The notes beneath the pieces are model-generated. The model had not been told where the DNA came from, did no database searches, and saw nothing but the letters and a program-made list of their open reading frames with translations. Position numbers and translations under genes: made by a program. Positions 39,565 through 48,411 of a DNA stretch of 64,000 nucleotides are shown here, one piece after another; position 1 is the first letter of the stretch; each line of letters starts with the position of its first letter. Source of the DNA: Sphingomonas dokdonensis (GTDB lineage: Bacteria; Pseudomonadota; Alphaproteobacteria; Sphingomonadales; Sphingomonadaceae). The stretch is taken from NCBI RefSeq assembly GCF_002197685.1, contig NZ_NBBI01000003.1, forward strand, positions 186,001-250,000, in the 5' to 3' direction.

Positions 39565-40076
39565 TCGACTATCGCAATGCCGTCAGCACCGATGGCGACG
39601 CCCTTGATGCCATGGCGCGCCGCGTGTGGATGGCGACCTTTGCCCATTCCGCACCGCCAGGCGACATCGAGGCGTATGTGGCGGAGGCATACGGCCCCGC
39701 CGGCACGCTCCGCCGCCACCTCGCCGACCCGGCTTATGACTTCCAGATCGCCTTGGAGGGCGGCGCGGTGATCGGTTATTGCAAGGTCGGCCCCAGCTTC
39801 TTCAAGGGCGAGGTGCCGACCGAGGGAACGCTTCACCTGCACCAACTCTATGTCGATCCCGCCGCGCACGGCAGCGGTGTCGCCGCGCACCTGCTCGACT
39901 GGGCGTGCGACCTCGCGCGCCGCCGCGATCTCAGCGCTATCCTGCTGACCGTGTGGGAGGAAAACCACCGCGCCCGCGCCTTTTACGCCAAGCACGGCTT
40001 TGCCCATATCGGCGATTATGCGTTCAAGACCGGCGAACAGATCGACCGCGATCTGATCATGAGGCGCGACCTGTGA
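39561..40076 (+). CDS. GNAT-family N-acetyltransferase
   Basis: A 171-residue acetyltransferase-fold protein. Motif A for acetyl-CoA binding is YVDPAAHGSGVAAHLLDWA (the R/QxxGxG/A element is HGSGVA here). Motif B includes VWEENHRARAFYAKHGF, typical of amino-acid or protein N-acetyltransferases. It is sandwiched by 4-base overlaps between the methyltransferase and pgeF genes. The substrate is unknown; weak RimI-like appearance only. Confidence 0.9.
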   Translation: MIDYRNAVSTDGDALDAMARRVWMATFAHSAPPGDIEAYVAEAYGPAGTLRRHLADPAYDFQIALEGGAVIGYCKVGPSFFKGEVPTEGTLHLHQLYVDPAAHGSGVAAHLLDWACDLARRRDLSAILLTVWEENHRARAFYAKHGFAHIGDYAFKTGEQIDRDLIMRRDL

Positions 40077-40831
40077 GTGACGTTGAAGTAATTCGCGCGG
40101 GTGCGCTCGGCGACGTGCCGCACGGCTTTCTCGGCCGGCGCGGCGGCGTGTCGCAGGGCCTCCACGGTGGGCTGAACGTCGGGCTCGGCTCGGACGATGA
40201 TCGTGCCGCGGTCGAGGAGAACCGCCGCCGTGCGGCCGACGCGGTGCTGCCCGGCGCGCCGCTCGTCACCTGCTACCAGGTCCACGGCGCCGACTGCATC
40301 CGCGTCAACGCGCCTTTTGCCGAACGCCCGCACGCCGACGCGTTGGTCACCGATCGACCCGGCCTCGCGCTCGGCATCCTCACCGCCGATTGCGCGCCCG
40401 TGCTGCTCGCCGATGCGGCCGCCGGCGTGGTCGGCGCGGCGCATGCCGGCTGGAAGGGCGCGATCGGCGGCGTCACCGATGCCACGGTCGCCGCGATGGA
40501 GCGCCTCGGCGCGCAACGCGACCGCATCGCCGCCGCGATCGGCCCGTGCATCGCCCGCCCCAGCTATGAGGTGAACGAGGAATTCCGCCGCCGCTTCGAG
40601 GCGGAAGATCCCGCCAACGAGCGGTTCTTCGCGGACGCCCGCGCGGGCCACGCGCAATTCGATCTGGAGGCCTATGTCACGCACCGCCTCGCCAATGCCG
40701 GCATCCGCCGGATCGAGGCGCTGGGGCTCGACACCTATGCCGACGAGGATCGCTTCTTCAGCTATCGCCGCGCCACCCACCGCGGCGAGCCCGATTACGG
40801 CCGCCAGATCGCGATCATCGGGCTGGGCTAA
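40073..40831 (+). CDS. pgeF: Peptidoglycan editing factor PgeF (laccase-domain/YfiH)
   Basis: A 252-residue copper/zinc protein of the DUF152 family. In E. coli, PgeF/YfiH removes misincorporated serine from muropeptides; other members act as polyphenol oxidases or purine nucleosidases. Metal-site motifs are visible: CYQVHGADC, LTADCAPVLL, GAAHAGWKGAIGG and AAIGPCIA. The start is GTG at 40073, overlapping the GNAT stop (GTGA), giving MSDVEVIRAG. It is the last gene of a three-gene operon. Confidence 0.92.
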   Translation: MSDVEVIRAGALGDVPHGFLGRRGGVSQGLHGGLNVGLGSDDDRAAVEENRRRAADAVLPGAPLVTCYQVHGADCIRVNAPFAERPHADALVTDRPGLALGILTADCAPVLLADAAAGVVGAAHAGWKGAIGGVTDATVAAMERLGAQRDRIAAAIGPCIARPSYEVNEEFRRRFEAEDPANERFFADARAGHAQFDLEAYVTHRLANAGIRRIEALGLDTYADEDRFFSYRRATHRGEPDYGRQIAIIGLG

Positions 40832-40975
40832 GGCGCTGCTTTCGCGCGCGCTCCCCAATCGCTAAAGCGGGCGAAACGCGCGGCGTGATCCGCAGGCGGC
40901 CGGCGCATCTGATCGACGCGCGCCGCCCCAAGGGTCAGCTAGCCGCCGCGCGACGAGACAGATAGGGCCAGGCAC

Positions 40976-42190
40976 ATGCAGCACGCGGACGTACTCATCC
41001 TTGGCGGCGGCCTGGTCGGCGCGACACTGGCGATCGCGCTCGATCGCCATGGCCTCTCGACGATCGTGGTCGATCCTGCCGACCCTGCCGTTACCTTGTC
41101 CGCCGGCTTCGACGGCCGCGCCTCGGCCATCGCCAGCGCCAGCCATCGCATGCTCTCGGCGATCGGCGTGATCGACCGGCTCGCGGGGCAAGGTTGCGCC
41201 ATCCGCCAGATCCGCGTCAGCGACGGACTGGAGCCGGGCGCGCTCGATTTCATCCCCGACGCCGACGATGACGCGCTCGGCACCATGTACGAAAATCGCG
41301 CGCTGCGCCGCGCGTTGGCCGAGACGATGGCCGAGAGCAATGTCGATTTCCGCCCGCTCACCCGCACGACCGAGGTGGAGCGATCCGCCACCGGCGTCCG
41401 CGCCCGGCTCAGCGACGGCAGCGAAGTCACCGCCTCGCTCCTCGTCGCGGCGGAAGGGCGCAATTCGCCCACGCGCGCCGCGGCCGGCATCACCACCGCC
41501 AATTGGCGCTACGATCACGCCGCGATCATCGGCGCCTTCCACCACGAAATCTCGCACGAGAATAACGCCTTCGAGATCTTCTATCCGACCGGCCCCTTTG
41601 CGCTACTGCCGCTGGTCGACGACGCCGACGGGCACCGTTGCGCGATCGTCTGGTCGGTGAAGCAGGCGGACGGGCCGGGCATGCTGAAACTGTCCGATCG
41701 CGCGTTCCTGGCGCAGGCGGAAAAGCGCATGGGCGGGTTCCTTGGCAAACTATCCAACGCCAGCCCGCGCTCGAGCTACCCGCTCGGCTTCCACCACGCC
41801 GCCTCGATCACCGCCGAGCGGCTCGCGCTGGTCGGCGACGCCGCGCACGGCATTCACCCGATCGCCGGCCAGGGCCTGAACCTCGGCTTCCGCGACGTCG
41901 CCGCCTTGGTCGAGGTGCTGGTCGACGGCCGCCGCTTGGGGCTGGAGGCGGGCGACGCGCAACTGCTCGATCGCTATCGCCGCTGGCGCAGTCTCGACAC
42001 GATGCTGGTGGCGGGCGCGACCGACGGGCTCAACCGCCTGTTCAGCATCCCCGGCCGCACCGCCAGCGCCGTGCGCCGGCTGGGCATCTCCGCCGTCAAC
42101 GCCGTCCCGCCCCTGAAGGATCGCTTCATGGCCGAAGCCCGCGGCGAAAGCGGCGCGCTCCCCCGCCTGTTGCAGGGGCAGATGGTCTGA
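40976..42190 (+). CDS. UbiH/UbiF/COQ6-family FAD-dependent hydroxylase
   Basis: A 404-residue aromatic-ring monooxygenase expected to act in ubiquinone synthesis. The N-terminal FAD motif is DVLILGGGLVGATLAIAL. The second is RASAIASASHRML. The ribose-binding GD motif is LVGDAAHGIHPIAGQGLNLG. Which ring carbon is hydroxylated cannot be read from sequence, because alphaproteobacteria use varied sets of UbiH/L/M enzymes. It stands alone, 144 bases past pgeF. Confidence 0.92.
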   Translation: MQHADVLILGGGLVGATLAIALDRHGLSTIVVDPADPAVTLSAGFDGRASAIASASHRMLSAIGVIDRLAGQGCAIRQIRVSDGLEPGALDFIPDADDDALGTMYENRALRRALAETMAESNVDFRPLTRTTEVERSATGVRARLSDGSEVTASLLVAAEGRNSPTRAAAGITTANWRYDHAAIIGAFHHEISHENNAFEIFYPTGPFALLPLVDDADGHRCAIVWSVKQADGPGMLKLSDRAFLAQAEKRMGGFLGKLSNASPRSSYPLGFHHAASITAERLALVGDAAHGIHPIAGQGLNLGFRDVAALVEVLVDGRRLGLEAGDAQLLDRYRRWRSLDTMLVAGATDGLNRLFSIPGRTASAVRRLGISAVNAVPPLKDRFMAEARGESGALPRLLQGQMV

Positions 42191-42260
42191 GGGCAGGCAC
42201 GACGCCGGCTGATCGGTAAGACGAAGGCGCTCGCAAGATCCGCCATTCGGCGCTTGCTGT

Positions 42261-42713
42261 TCAGTCGCCGATTGCTGGTGCCTTACGACGCCACAAATTA
42301 ACAAAGGCGAGAGTGACGAAATACGCTAGGGGACATAGCAGCATCAGCATCACTGCCGGATCGCTAGCCCACCCGGTCAACCCTTCACTGTCTGGCTCTC
42401 CGGCACTCATCACCATTATCGCGATAGCACCGCGTACAATCGCGTAGCTGACGGGCCAAAGAAGGACGTGAAACACCCATCCGTAAGTTCTACCACGCGA
42501 GCAGAACCAACTGCCAATGGCTAAGGAAGGTGGGGAGAGCGTAGCTACAGTCAGACCAAGGAGCCAGGCGATGAATGCTGGCGTGGTTAGCGTGTCACGG
42601 TAATAGCTAATGATGCCCTGCGGTCGCGTGCCGAGAACAACAAACGACGCAGCAATAAGAACGGCAACCGAAATCGCCAGCACCAAGGCCCGTGCTGCTC
42701 CATGTTTGTACAT
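42261..42713 (-). CDS. Orphan membrane protein of unknown function, low-GC
   Basis: A 150-residue protein with four hydrophobic segments (about residues 8-27, 45-65, 78-100 and 120-142) and a short basic C-terminus. It has a Met start with basic residues (MYKHGAARAL), as for an inner-membrane protein. I recognise no family. By eye its GC content is clearly lower than its neighbours (roughly mid-50s against high 60s), and codons ending in A/T are more frequent, which hints at recent transfer. It has no mobile-element marks around it. Confidence 0.6.
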   Translation of the reverse strand: MYKHGAARALVLAISVAVLIAASFVVLGTRPQGIISYYRDTLTTPAFIAWLLGLTVATLSPPSLAIGSWFCSRGRTYGWVFHVLLWPVSYAIVRGAIAIMVMSAGEPDSEGLTGWASDPAVMLMLLCPLAYFVTLAFVNLWRRKAPAIGD

Positions 42714-42789
42714 TAGCTTTCCAGATAGGCGAGCGGGCGTCCTCTCAATCCGATTCTCAGCGAGTTGGCGAAGCTAGCCAGCTTACCTC

Positions 42790-43590
42790 TCACCCCGCCA
42801 CCCGCTCGATCAACGCCATCGCCGCGTGCGGATTGCGCTCCTTCGCGCCGGCAATGAAGAACACGAACGTATCGCGCGGCTTCGTCTCCGGCTTCGCCTC
42901 GACCACATAGGGCAGCCCCTCGGGCGCCCCGCCGCCCGCCCAGGTCCGCGCCGCCGCAGCCCAGCGATCCAGCGCCGCCGGCGGATAGCCCAGCGCCTCC
43001 TCCTCCACCGCCGTCTCCAACCGCGCATAGACGAAATCGCCCGTTACGTCGGCGATCGCAGGGTATTCCGCCGACGCGCCATAGACGATCGCCACCCCCG
43101 CCGCGCGGCACATCTCCACGAATGCCGGCACGGCGAAGCTCTCGTGCCGCACCTGCACCGCATGGCGCAGCGCGACGCCATCCTTCTCGCGCGGCAGCAG
43201 CGCCAGAAACGCGCGGAAATCCGCCTCGTCGAACTTCTTCGTCGCCATGAACTGCCACAGGATCGGCCCCAGCTTGTCGCCAAGCTCCACGATCCCCTGC
43301 CCGACGAACTTCGCGACGGATTCGCCCGCCTCCGCCAGCACCTTGCGATTGGCGCAGAAACGCGACGCCTTCAGTGCGAAGACGAAGCCGTCCGGCGCCG
43401 TCTCGCGCCACCCGGCAAAGGTCGCCGGCTTGAACCCGCTGTAATAGGTGCCGTTCACCTCGATCGCGGTCAGGTGCCGGCTGGCATATTCCAGCTCGCG
43501 CTTGATCGGCCATTTGGCGGGATAGAAGCTGCCGCGCCACGGCTCGAAGGTCCACCCGCCGATGCCGACGCGAATCGCTGTGTTGGTCAT
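42790..43590 (-). CDS. DUF72 family protein (YecE-like)
   Basis: A 266-residue TIM-barrel-like protein of the widespread DUF72/YecE family of unknown function. It begins IRVGIGGWTFEPWRGSFYP, followed by YASRHLTAIEVNGTYYSGFK and FALKASRFCANRK, and ends with DTFVFFIAGAKERNPHAAM. The ATG at 43590 gives the family N-terminus; a longer frame upstream is rejected. It reads away from tRNA-Gly. Confidence 0.92.
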   Translation of the reverse strand: MTNTAIRVGIGGWTFEPWRGSFYPAKWPIKRELEYASRHLTAIEVNGTYYSGFKPATFAGWRETAPDGFVFALKASRFCANRKVLAEAGESVAKFVGQGIVELGDKLGPILWQFMATKKFDEADFRAFLALLPREKDGVALRHAVQVRHESFAVPAFVEMCRAAGVAIVYGASAEYPAIADVTGDFVYARLETAVEEEALGYPPAALDRWAAAARTWAGGGAPEGLPYVVEAKPETKPRDTFVFFIAGAKERNPHAAMALIERVAG

Positions 43591-43697
43591 GTGCCCGGCT
43601 GTAGCAGGGTGGCAAAGCCGCGTCCTTGCCGGCCCATCGGGCCGGTGGCGGCAGTCGCTGCTGTTTCGCAAGAAAGGCTGCCTTTCTCGGCAGCGAC

Positions 43698-43772
43698 TGG
43701 AGCGGGCGAAGGGATTCGAACCCTCGACCCCAACCTTGGCAAGGTTGTGCTCTACCCCTGAGCTACGCCCGC
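43698..43772 (-). tRNA. tRNA-Gly (anticodon GCC)
   Basis: A 75-base cloverleaf on the minus strand. The acceptor stem is GCGGGCG/CGCCCGC, the D arm GCTC-AGGGGTA-GAGC, and the anticodon loop TTGCCAA giving GCC. The T arm is GAGGG-TTCGAAT-CCCTT, with encoded TCCA. Confidence 0.98.
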
Positions 43773-43816
43773 TCTGGCGTCAGTCCCGGTTGCTTCCGGG
43801 CTGGGTGAGGCGCGGC

Positions 43817-43844
43817 CACTAGCAGCGGGTTTTGAGGGCCGCAA
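43817..43844 (-). promoter_or_regulatory. Candidate promoter of tRNA-Gly
   Basis: On the minus strand TTGCGG (43844-43839) and CTAGTG (43822-43817) are separated by 16 bases. The -10 resembles the CTAGAG proposed for tRNA-Leu. The tRNA starts about 45 bases downstream. Confidence 0.4.
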
Positions 43845-43851
43845 CCCCCTT

Positions 43852-43866
43852 TACAACATTCTTGTA
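43852..43866. promoter_or_regulatory. Palindrome upstream of response regulator gene
   Basis: TACAA-N5-TTGTA is a perfect 5-bp inverted repeat, 46 bases before the response regulator ATG and between it and tRNA-Gly. It is AT-rich in a GC-rich genome and could be an autoregulatory site or part of the promoter. Confidence 0.3.
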
Positions 43867-43911
43867 GAAAGATTGACCGAACCGGCCCTTCCCGCCTACC
43901 TGCGCTTCCGC

Positions 43912-44622
43912 ATGACCGCACCTACCATCTTGCTCGTCGAGGACGATCCAGCGCTTCGCACCCTCACCACCCGGGCGTTGCAGGAAAACGGCTTCAACGT
44001 GCGCCCCGCCTCCGCCGCGCCGGAAATGTGGCTCGCGCTCGATGCCGGCCCGGTCGATCTGGTGCTGCTGGACATCATGCTGCCCGGCACCAGCGGGATC
44101 GATCTGTGCCGGTCGCTGCGCCAGAAAAGCGACGTGCCGATCATCTTCATCTCCGCGCGGTCGAGCGAAACCGATCGCGTCGTCGGGCTGGAGCTCGGCG
44201 CCGACGATTATATCGCCAAGCCCTTCGGCGTGCGCGAGCTGGTCGCCCGCGTGCGCGCCGTGCTGCGCCGCCCGGCGCTCGATCGCCGCTCGGGCGAGGG
44301 CGACCAGGGCCTTCTCAGGTTCGAAGGCTGGACGGTGAACCTGCCGCGCCGCGAGCTGACCTCGCCGACCGGCGCGTCGGTCGATCTCACCGGCGCGGAG
44401 TTCGACCTGCTGGTCGCGCTGGCCGATCACGCGCAGCGCGTCATCGCGCGCGAGCGGCTGATCGAGCTGTCGCGAACTAGGCTCGGCGACAGTTCGGATC
44501 GCTCGATCGACGTGCTGGTCAGCCGCCTGCGCCGCAAGCTGTCGAGCGCCGGCGAACAGGCGCCGATCGTCACCGTGCGCGGCGTCGGCTACATGCTGAA
44601 CGTGCCCGTGGAGCGCAGTTGA
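43912..44622 (+). CDS. OmpR-family response regulator
   Basis: A 236-residue two-component response regulator. The receiver domain has the acidic pair in LLVEDDPAL, the phospho-acceptor Asp in LVLLDIMLPGTSG, the Thr/Ser position in FISARSSETD, and the Lys in DDYIAKPFGVRELVAR. The C-terminal winged helix includes LTGAEFDLLVALADHAQRVI and DVLVSRLRRKL, ending with VRGVGYMLN. The ATG at 43912 is preferred; a TTG 13 codons upstream is possible. It overlaps the kinase gene by 4 bases. Confidence 0.94.
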   Translation: MTAPTILLVEDDPALRTLTTRALQENGFNVRPASAAPEMWLALDAGPVDLVLLDIMLPGTSGIDLCRSLRQKSDVPIIFISARSSETDRVVGLELGADDYIAKPFGVRELVARVRAVLRRPALDRRSGEGDQGLLRFEGWTVNLPRRELTSPTGASVDLTGAEFDLLVALADHAQRVIARERLIELSRTRLGDSSDRSIDVLVSRLRRKLSSAGEQAPIVTVRGVGYMLNVPVERS

Positions 44623-45956
44623 GGCGCTTTCTCCCGTCGGTCGGCCTGCTCGGGCAGGTCGTCGCGATCCTGCTGCTCACCATGGTCATCGAATTCGGCG
44701 TCTCGACGCTGCTCTACGAGCGGGCGAGCGAATTCTCCGTGCGCGACGACGAGGCACGCCGCCTCGCCGAGCATCTCGTCATCAGCCGCCGCCTGCTGGA
44801 GGATCGCGCACCGGCGCAGCGCCCCGCGCTCGCGCTGGAGCTGACGACCGATCGCTACGAGGTGCAATGGGACGGCGCGGCCGGCATGACGCCGGCGGTG
44901 GAGCCGGCGCTCGATCCCATGCGCCGCCAGATCGTGGAATGGGAGCCGAGCCTCAGGACGGGCGACGTGCGGTTGCGGCTCATCTCGCCCGGCCGCAGTT
45001 CCAAGGTGCGCGGCGCGCTGCGCCTGCGCGACGGCAGCTGGCTCCACTTCCGCACGCTGAACGCCGTCGCCAAACTGGATTTCGCCTTTGAACGCATCCT
45101 GCTCGGCCTGGTGCCCGCCATCGCGCTGATGGTGCTGGGCGGCCTCATGCTGCGCCGCGCGCTGTTTCCGCTCCGCCGTCTGGCGGAGGCGGCGGACCGT
45201 GTGGGGCACGATACGGTGGGCGCGGTGCCGGAGGATGGCCCGCGCGAGGTGCGCCGCCTCGTGGCTGCGTTCAACCGGATGCAGGATCGCATCGGCGCGC
45301 TGATCGAGGCGCGCACGGAGGCGCTCGCCGCCGTCGGCCACGATCTGCGCACGCCGCTCGCGCGCCTGCGGCTGCGCACGGAGGCGATCGGCAGCGCCGA
45401 CACGCGCGACGCGATCGGCGGCGACATTGCGGAGATGGAGGCGATGATCGCCTCGCTGCTCGCCTTCCTGAGCGGCGATAACGATCCCGAACGCCCCAGC
45501 GCGGTCGATCTTGCCGTGCTGTGCGCCACGCTGGTCGATGACGCGACCGACAGCGGCCATGACGCAAGCTACGCCGGCCCCGACCATTTCGAGTTGCGCC
45601 TGCGCCGCCTGGCGATCAAGCGCGCGCTCACCAACCTCATCGATAACGCCATCAAATATGGTCAGAGCGTCACGGTGGAGCTGATCCCCGGCGACGGCAT
45701 CGTCACGCTGCGGGTCTGCGACAAGGGCCCGGGCGTTCCGGATGAGGAGCTGGTGCACATCCTCGAGCCGTTCGTTCGGCTCGATCCGGCCCGCGGCCGC
45801 GATACCATCGGGTTCGGTCTGGGGCTGCCGATCGCGGTTCAGGCGATCAAGGCGGAAGGCGGCACGCTCAGCCTCTCCAATCACGCCGGTGGCGGCCTGG
45901 TCGCCACCATTGTTCTGCCCATCACGCAATGGGCGCTGCCCGGACACAAAACGTAA
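44619..45956 (+). CDS. Sensor histidine kinase, EnvZ-like layout
   Basis: A 445-residue inner-membrane kinase, partner of the preceding regulator. It starts with TTG at 44619, inside the regulator's stop codon. Two membrane helices (about residues 8-28 and 160-180) flank a periplasmic domain of about 130 residues, followed by HAMP. The dimerisation motif AAVGHDLRTPLARLRL carries the phospho-His. The ATPase domain has NLIDNAIKYG, VCDKGPGVP, EPFVRLD and GFGLGLPIA. The HDLRTPL variant and short sensor resemble EnvZ/RstB. The signal is unknown. Confidence 0.93.
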   Translation: MRRFLPSVGLLGQVVAILLLTMVIEFGVSTLLYERASEFSVRDDEARRLAEHLVISRRLLEDRAPAQRPALALELTTDRYEVQWDGAAGMTPAVEPALDPMRRQIVEWEPSLRTGDVRLRLISPGRSSKVRGALRLRDGSWLHFRTLNAVAKLDFAFERILLGLVPAIALMVLGGLMLRRALFPLRRLAEAADRVGHDTVGAVPEDGPREVRRLVAAFNRMQDRIGALIEARTEALAAVGHDLRTPLARLRLRTEAIGSADTRDAIGGDIAEMEAMIASLLAFLSGDNDPERPSAVDLAVLCATLVDDATDSGHDASYAGPDHFELRLRRLAIKRALTNLIDNAIKYGQSVTVELIPGDGIVTLRVCDKGPGVPDEELVHILEPFVRLDPARGRDTIGFGLGLPIAVQAIKAEGGTLSLSNHAGGGLVATIVLPITQWALPGHKT

Positions 45957-46023
45957 CGGGGCCGCTGCGCGGCGGAAAGGCGCGGTCTCTAGGTTGGTTC
46001 TTTAGTTTTAAGGAGCAGCCTTC

Positions 46024-46722
46024 GTGAACGAACTGATCGGCCGCGTCTTCAATTTCGAAAAGACCGTCTATGAGGACAGCCGCGCGCTGTACTCGAAGCT
46101 CGCAAACTTCGGCCAGGAGCCCAAGGCGCTGATGATCAGCTGTGCTGATTCGCGCATCGTGCCCGAACAGATCATGCAGGCGCAGCCCGGCGACCTGTTC
46201 GTCTGCCGCAACGCCGGCAACATCGTCCCCCCCTATGCCACGCAGAACGGCGGCGTCACCGCCACGGTGGAATATGCCGTGATGGTGCTCGGCATTCGCG
46301 ACATCATCGTGTGCGGTCACTCCGATTGCGGCGCCATGAAGGGCCTCGCGGCGGATCCCAAGACGCTGGAAAGCATGCCCAACGTCGCAGGCTGGCTGCG
46401 TCACGGCTCGGCGGCCCGCCAGGTGGTCGATAGCAGCTACAGCGAGCTGGAGGACAGCGAGCGCATCCGCGCGATCAGCCTTGAAAACGTGGTCGCACAG
46501 CTTGCCCACCTGCGCACGCACCCGTCGGTCGCGGCCGGCGTCGCGCGCGGCGAGATCGCGCTGCACGGCTGGTTCGTGGATATCCACAACGGCCAGATGC
46601 TCGCACTGAACGGCCAGACCGGCCGCTTCGAATCGGTCGGCGGCGATCGCCCGCTCCCCGTCGCACTGCCTGCCGAAAAGCGGCTCGCGGCCGATTTCCT
46701 CACCCAAGAGGCAGCTGAATAA
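46024..46722 (+). CDS. Beta-class carbonic anhydrase
   Basis: This 232-residue zinc enzyme interconverts CO2 and bicarbonate. Zinc ligands and the catalytic Asp/Arg pair are in SCADSRIVPEQ (Cys, Asp, Arg) and CGHSDCGAM (His, Cys). The start is GTG at 46024 with AAGGAG 8 bases upstream. Its stop overlaps the ATG of the SulP transporter by one base (TAATG), so translation is coupled. A role in supplying or dissipating bicarbonate with that transporter is inferred. Confidence 0.95.
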   Translation: MNELIGRVFNFEKTVYEDSRALYSKLANFGQEPKALMISCADSRIVPEQIMQAQPGDLFVCRNAGNIVPPYATQNGGVTATVEYAVMVLGIRDIIVCGHSDCGAMKGLAADPKTLESMPNVAGWLRHGSAARQVVDSSYSELEDSERIRAISLENVVAQLAHLRTHPSVAAGVARGEIALHGWFVDIHNGQMLALNGQTGRFESVGGDRPLPVALPAEKRLAADFLTQEAAE

Positions 46723-48251
46723 TGACCCAAGCAGCGGCAGAGCGCCCCGGCGTCTCGATCCCCTCGGTCAAGTTCCTGGGGCGGGATCTCACCGCCTCCA
46801 TCGTCGTGTTCCTCGTCGCGATGCCGCTGTGCATGGGCATCGCGGTCGCATCGGGCGTGGCGCCGGAAAAGGGACTGATCACCGGCATCATCGGCGGCAT
46901 TGTCGTCGGCATGCTCGCCGGCTCGCCGCTGCAGGTTTCCGGCCCCGCCGCCGGTCTCGCGGTTATCGTCTTTGAGCTCGTACGCGATCAGGGCCTATCG
47001 GCGCTTGGCCCGATCCTCATTCTCGCCGGCGCGATCCAGGTCGTGGCCGGCATTTTTCGTCTGGGCGGGTGGTTCCGCGCGATCAGCCCGGCGGTGGTGC
47101 ACGGCATGCTCGCCGGCATCGGCGTGCTGATCGTCGTCGGCCAGTTCCACGTCCTGTTCGACGAGCGCCCGCTCTCGTCCGGCCCGGAAAATCTCGCCGC
47201 CATGCCCGGTCGCCTGCTCGGCCTGTCGACTGATATCCAGGCGACCGAGATCGCCTTCATGCTCGCGCTCGTCACCATCGGCGCGATGGTCGGCTGGGAA
47301 AAGTTTCGCCCGCAGGCGCTTCGCCTGCTGCCCGGCGCGCTGGTTGGCGTGGTTGCGGCCACGATGTTGACGCTCGTCTTCGGCCTGGACGTCGCAAAGG
47401 TCGTCGTGCCCGAATCGATCGTCGCGGCGATCGCGCCGCCCGAAAGCGGCTTCCTGTCGCGCTTCGGCGATCCCGCGATCCTCACCGCGGCCGTCGCCAT
47501 CGCCTTTATCGCCTCGGCCGAAACGCTCCTGTCCGCCGCCGCGGTGGACAAGATGCACGATGGCGTGCGCACCGATTACAACAAGGAACTGCGTGCGCAG
47601 GGCATCGGCAACCTGCTGTGCGGCTTTGCCGGCTCGCTGCCGATGACCGGCGTGATCGTGCGCAGCTCGGCCAACGTCCAGGCCGGCGCCATCACCCGCG
47701 CCTCCGCCATTCTCCACGGCATCTGGATCCTCGGCTTCGTCGCGTTGCTGCCCTGGCTGCTGCGCGCCATCCCGATGGCCGCGCTCGGCGCCGTGCTGGT
47801 CGTCACCGGCTGGCGGCTCGTCAGCCTCAAGCATGCCAAGCATTTGTTCAAGGATTACGGTATCTTGCCGGTCGCGATCTGGGCCATCACGCTGTTCATG
47901 GTCGTCGCGACCGACCTGCTGACCGGCGTGCTCACCGGCATCGCGCTCACCATGCTGGAGCTGATCCCGAACCTTCGCCGCCTGAAGCTGAAGGTCAGCG
48001 AACAGCGCGACGGCGAGGCGCATGCCATTGCGCTCGACGGCGCGGCGACCTTCGTTACCCTGCCCAAGCTCTCCGCGACGCTTGATCGCGTGCCGTCGAA
48101 CGCGCCGGTCCGACTCGACGTGTCGAAGCTCGATGCGGTGGATCACACCACCGCCGAGCTGCTGCGCGACTGGTTTCAGCGTCGCAAGGCCGCCGGCAAT
48201 CCGGTAGAGCTGCGCGGTCAGCGTGGCCGTATCGCCACACTCGCCGCATAA
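46722..48251 (+). CDS. SulP-family anion transporter (likely bicarbonate)
   Basis: A 509-residue inner-membrane SLC26/SulP protein. Ten or more hydrophobic segments include the family N-terminus FLGRDLTASIVVFLVAMPLC, AGSPLQVSGPAAGLAV and ADLLCGFAGSLPMTG-like sequence (actual NLLCGFAGSLPMTGVIVRSS). A truncated STAS domain lies at the C-terminus (RLDVSKLDAVDHTTAELL). SulP members move sulfate, bicarbonate or other anions. Coupling to a carbonic anhydrase gene strongly favours bicarbonate, as in BicA-type systems. No cysteine-biosynthesis genes are nearby to suggest sulfate. Confidence 0.9.
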   Translation: MTQAAAERPGVSIPSVKFLGRDLTASIVVFLVAMPLCMGIAVASGVAPEKGLITGIIGGIVVGMLAGSPLQVSGPAAGLAVIVFELVRDQGLSALGPILILAGAIQVVAGIFRLGGWFRAISPAVVHGMLAGIGVLIVVGQFHVLFDERPLSSGPENLAAMPGRLLGLSTDIQATEIAFMLALVTIGAMVGWEKFRPQALRLLPGALVGVVAATMLTLVFGLDVAKVVVPESIVAAIAPPESGFLSRFGDPAILTAAVAIAFIASAETLLSAAAVDKMHDGVRTDYNKELRAQGIGNLLCGFAGSLPMTGVIVRSSANVQAGAITRASAILHGIWILGFVALLPWLLRAIPMAALGAVLVVTGWRLVSLKHAKHLFKDYGILPVAIWAITLFMVVATDLLTGVLTGIALTMLELIPNLRRLKLKVSEQRDGEAHAIALDGAATFVTLPKLSATLDRVPSNAPVRLDVSKLDAVDHTTAELLRDWFQRRKAAGNPVELRGQRGRIATLAA

Positions 48252-48411
48252 ACCGTGATGACAGACACACTTTGACGCAATTCAGCAATATAACATTCGA
48301 TTTGCTGCGATAGCGTAAGCACGTCCGGCCAGCCCGCGACCGCTCCCTCGGGGGGGAGGAGGAGCGCGGGCGGATCGGAAGCAGGAGGAGCCTCTGCCAA
48401 CAGGAGGTTCC

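Noticed and set aside
48272..48294. TTGACG and TATAAC as a promoter for the porin gene
   Set aside because: The spacing between the two hexamers is only 11 bases, too short for a sigma-70 promoter. No better pair was found.
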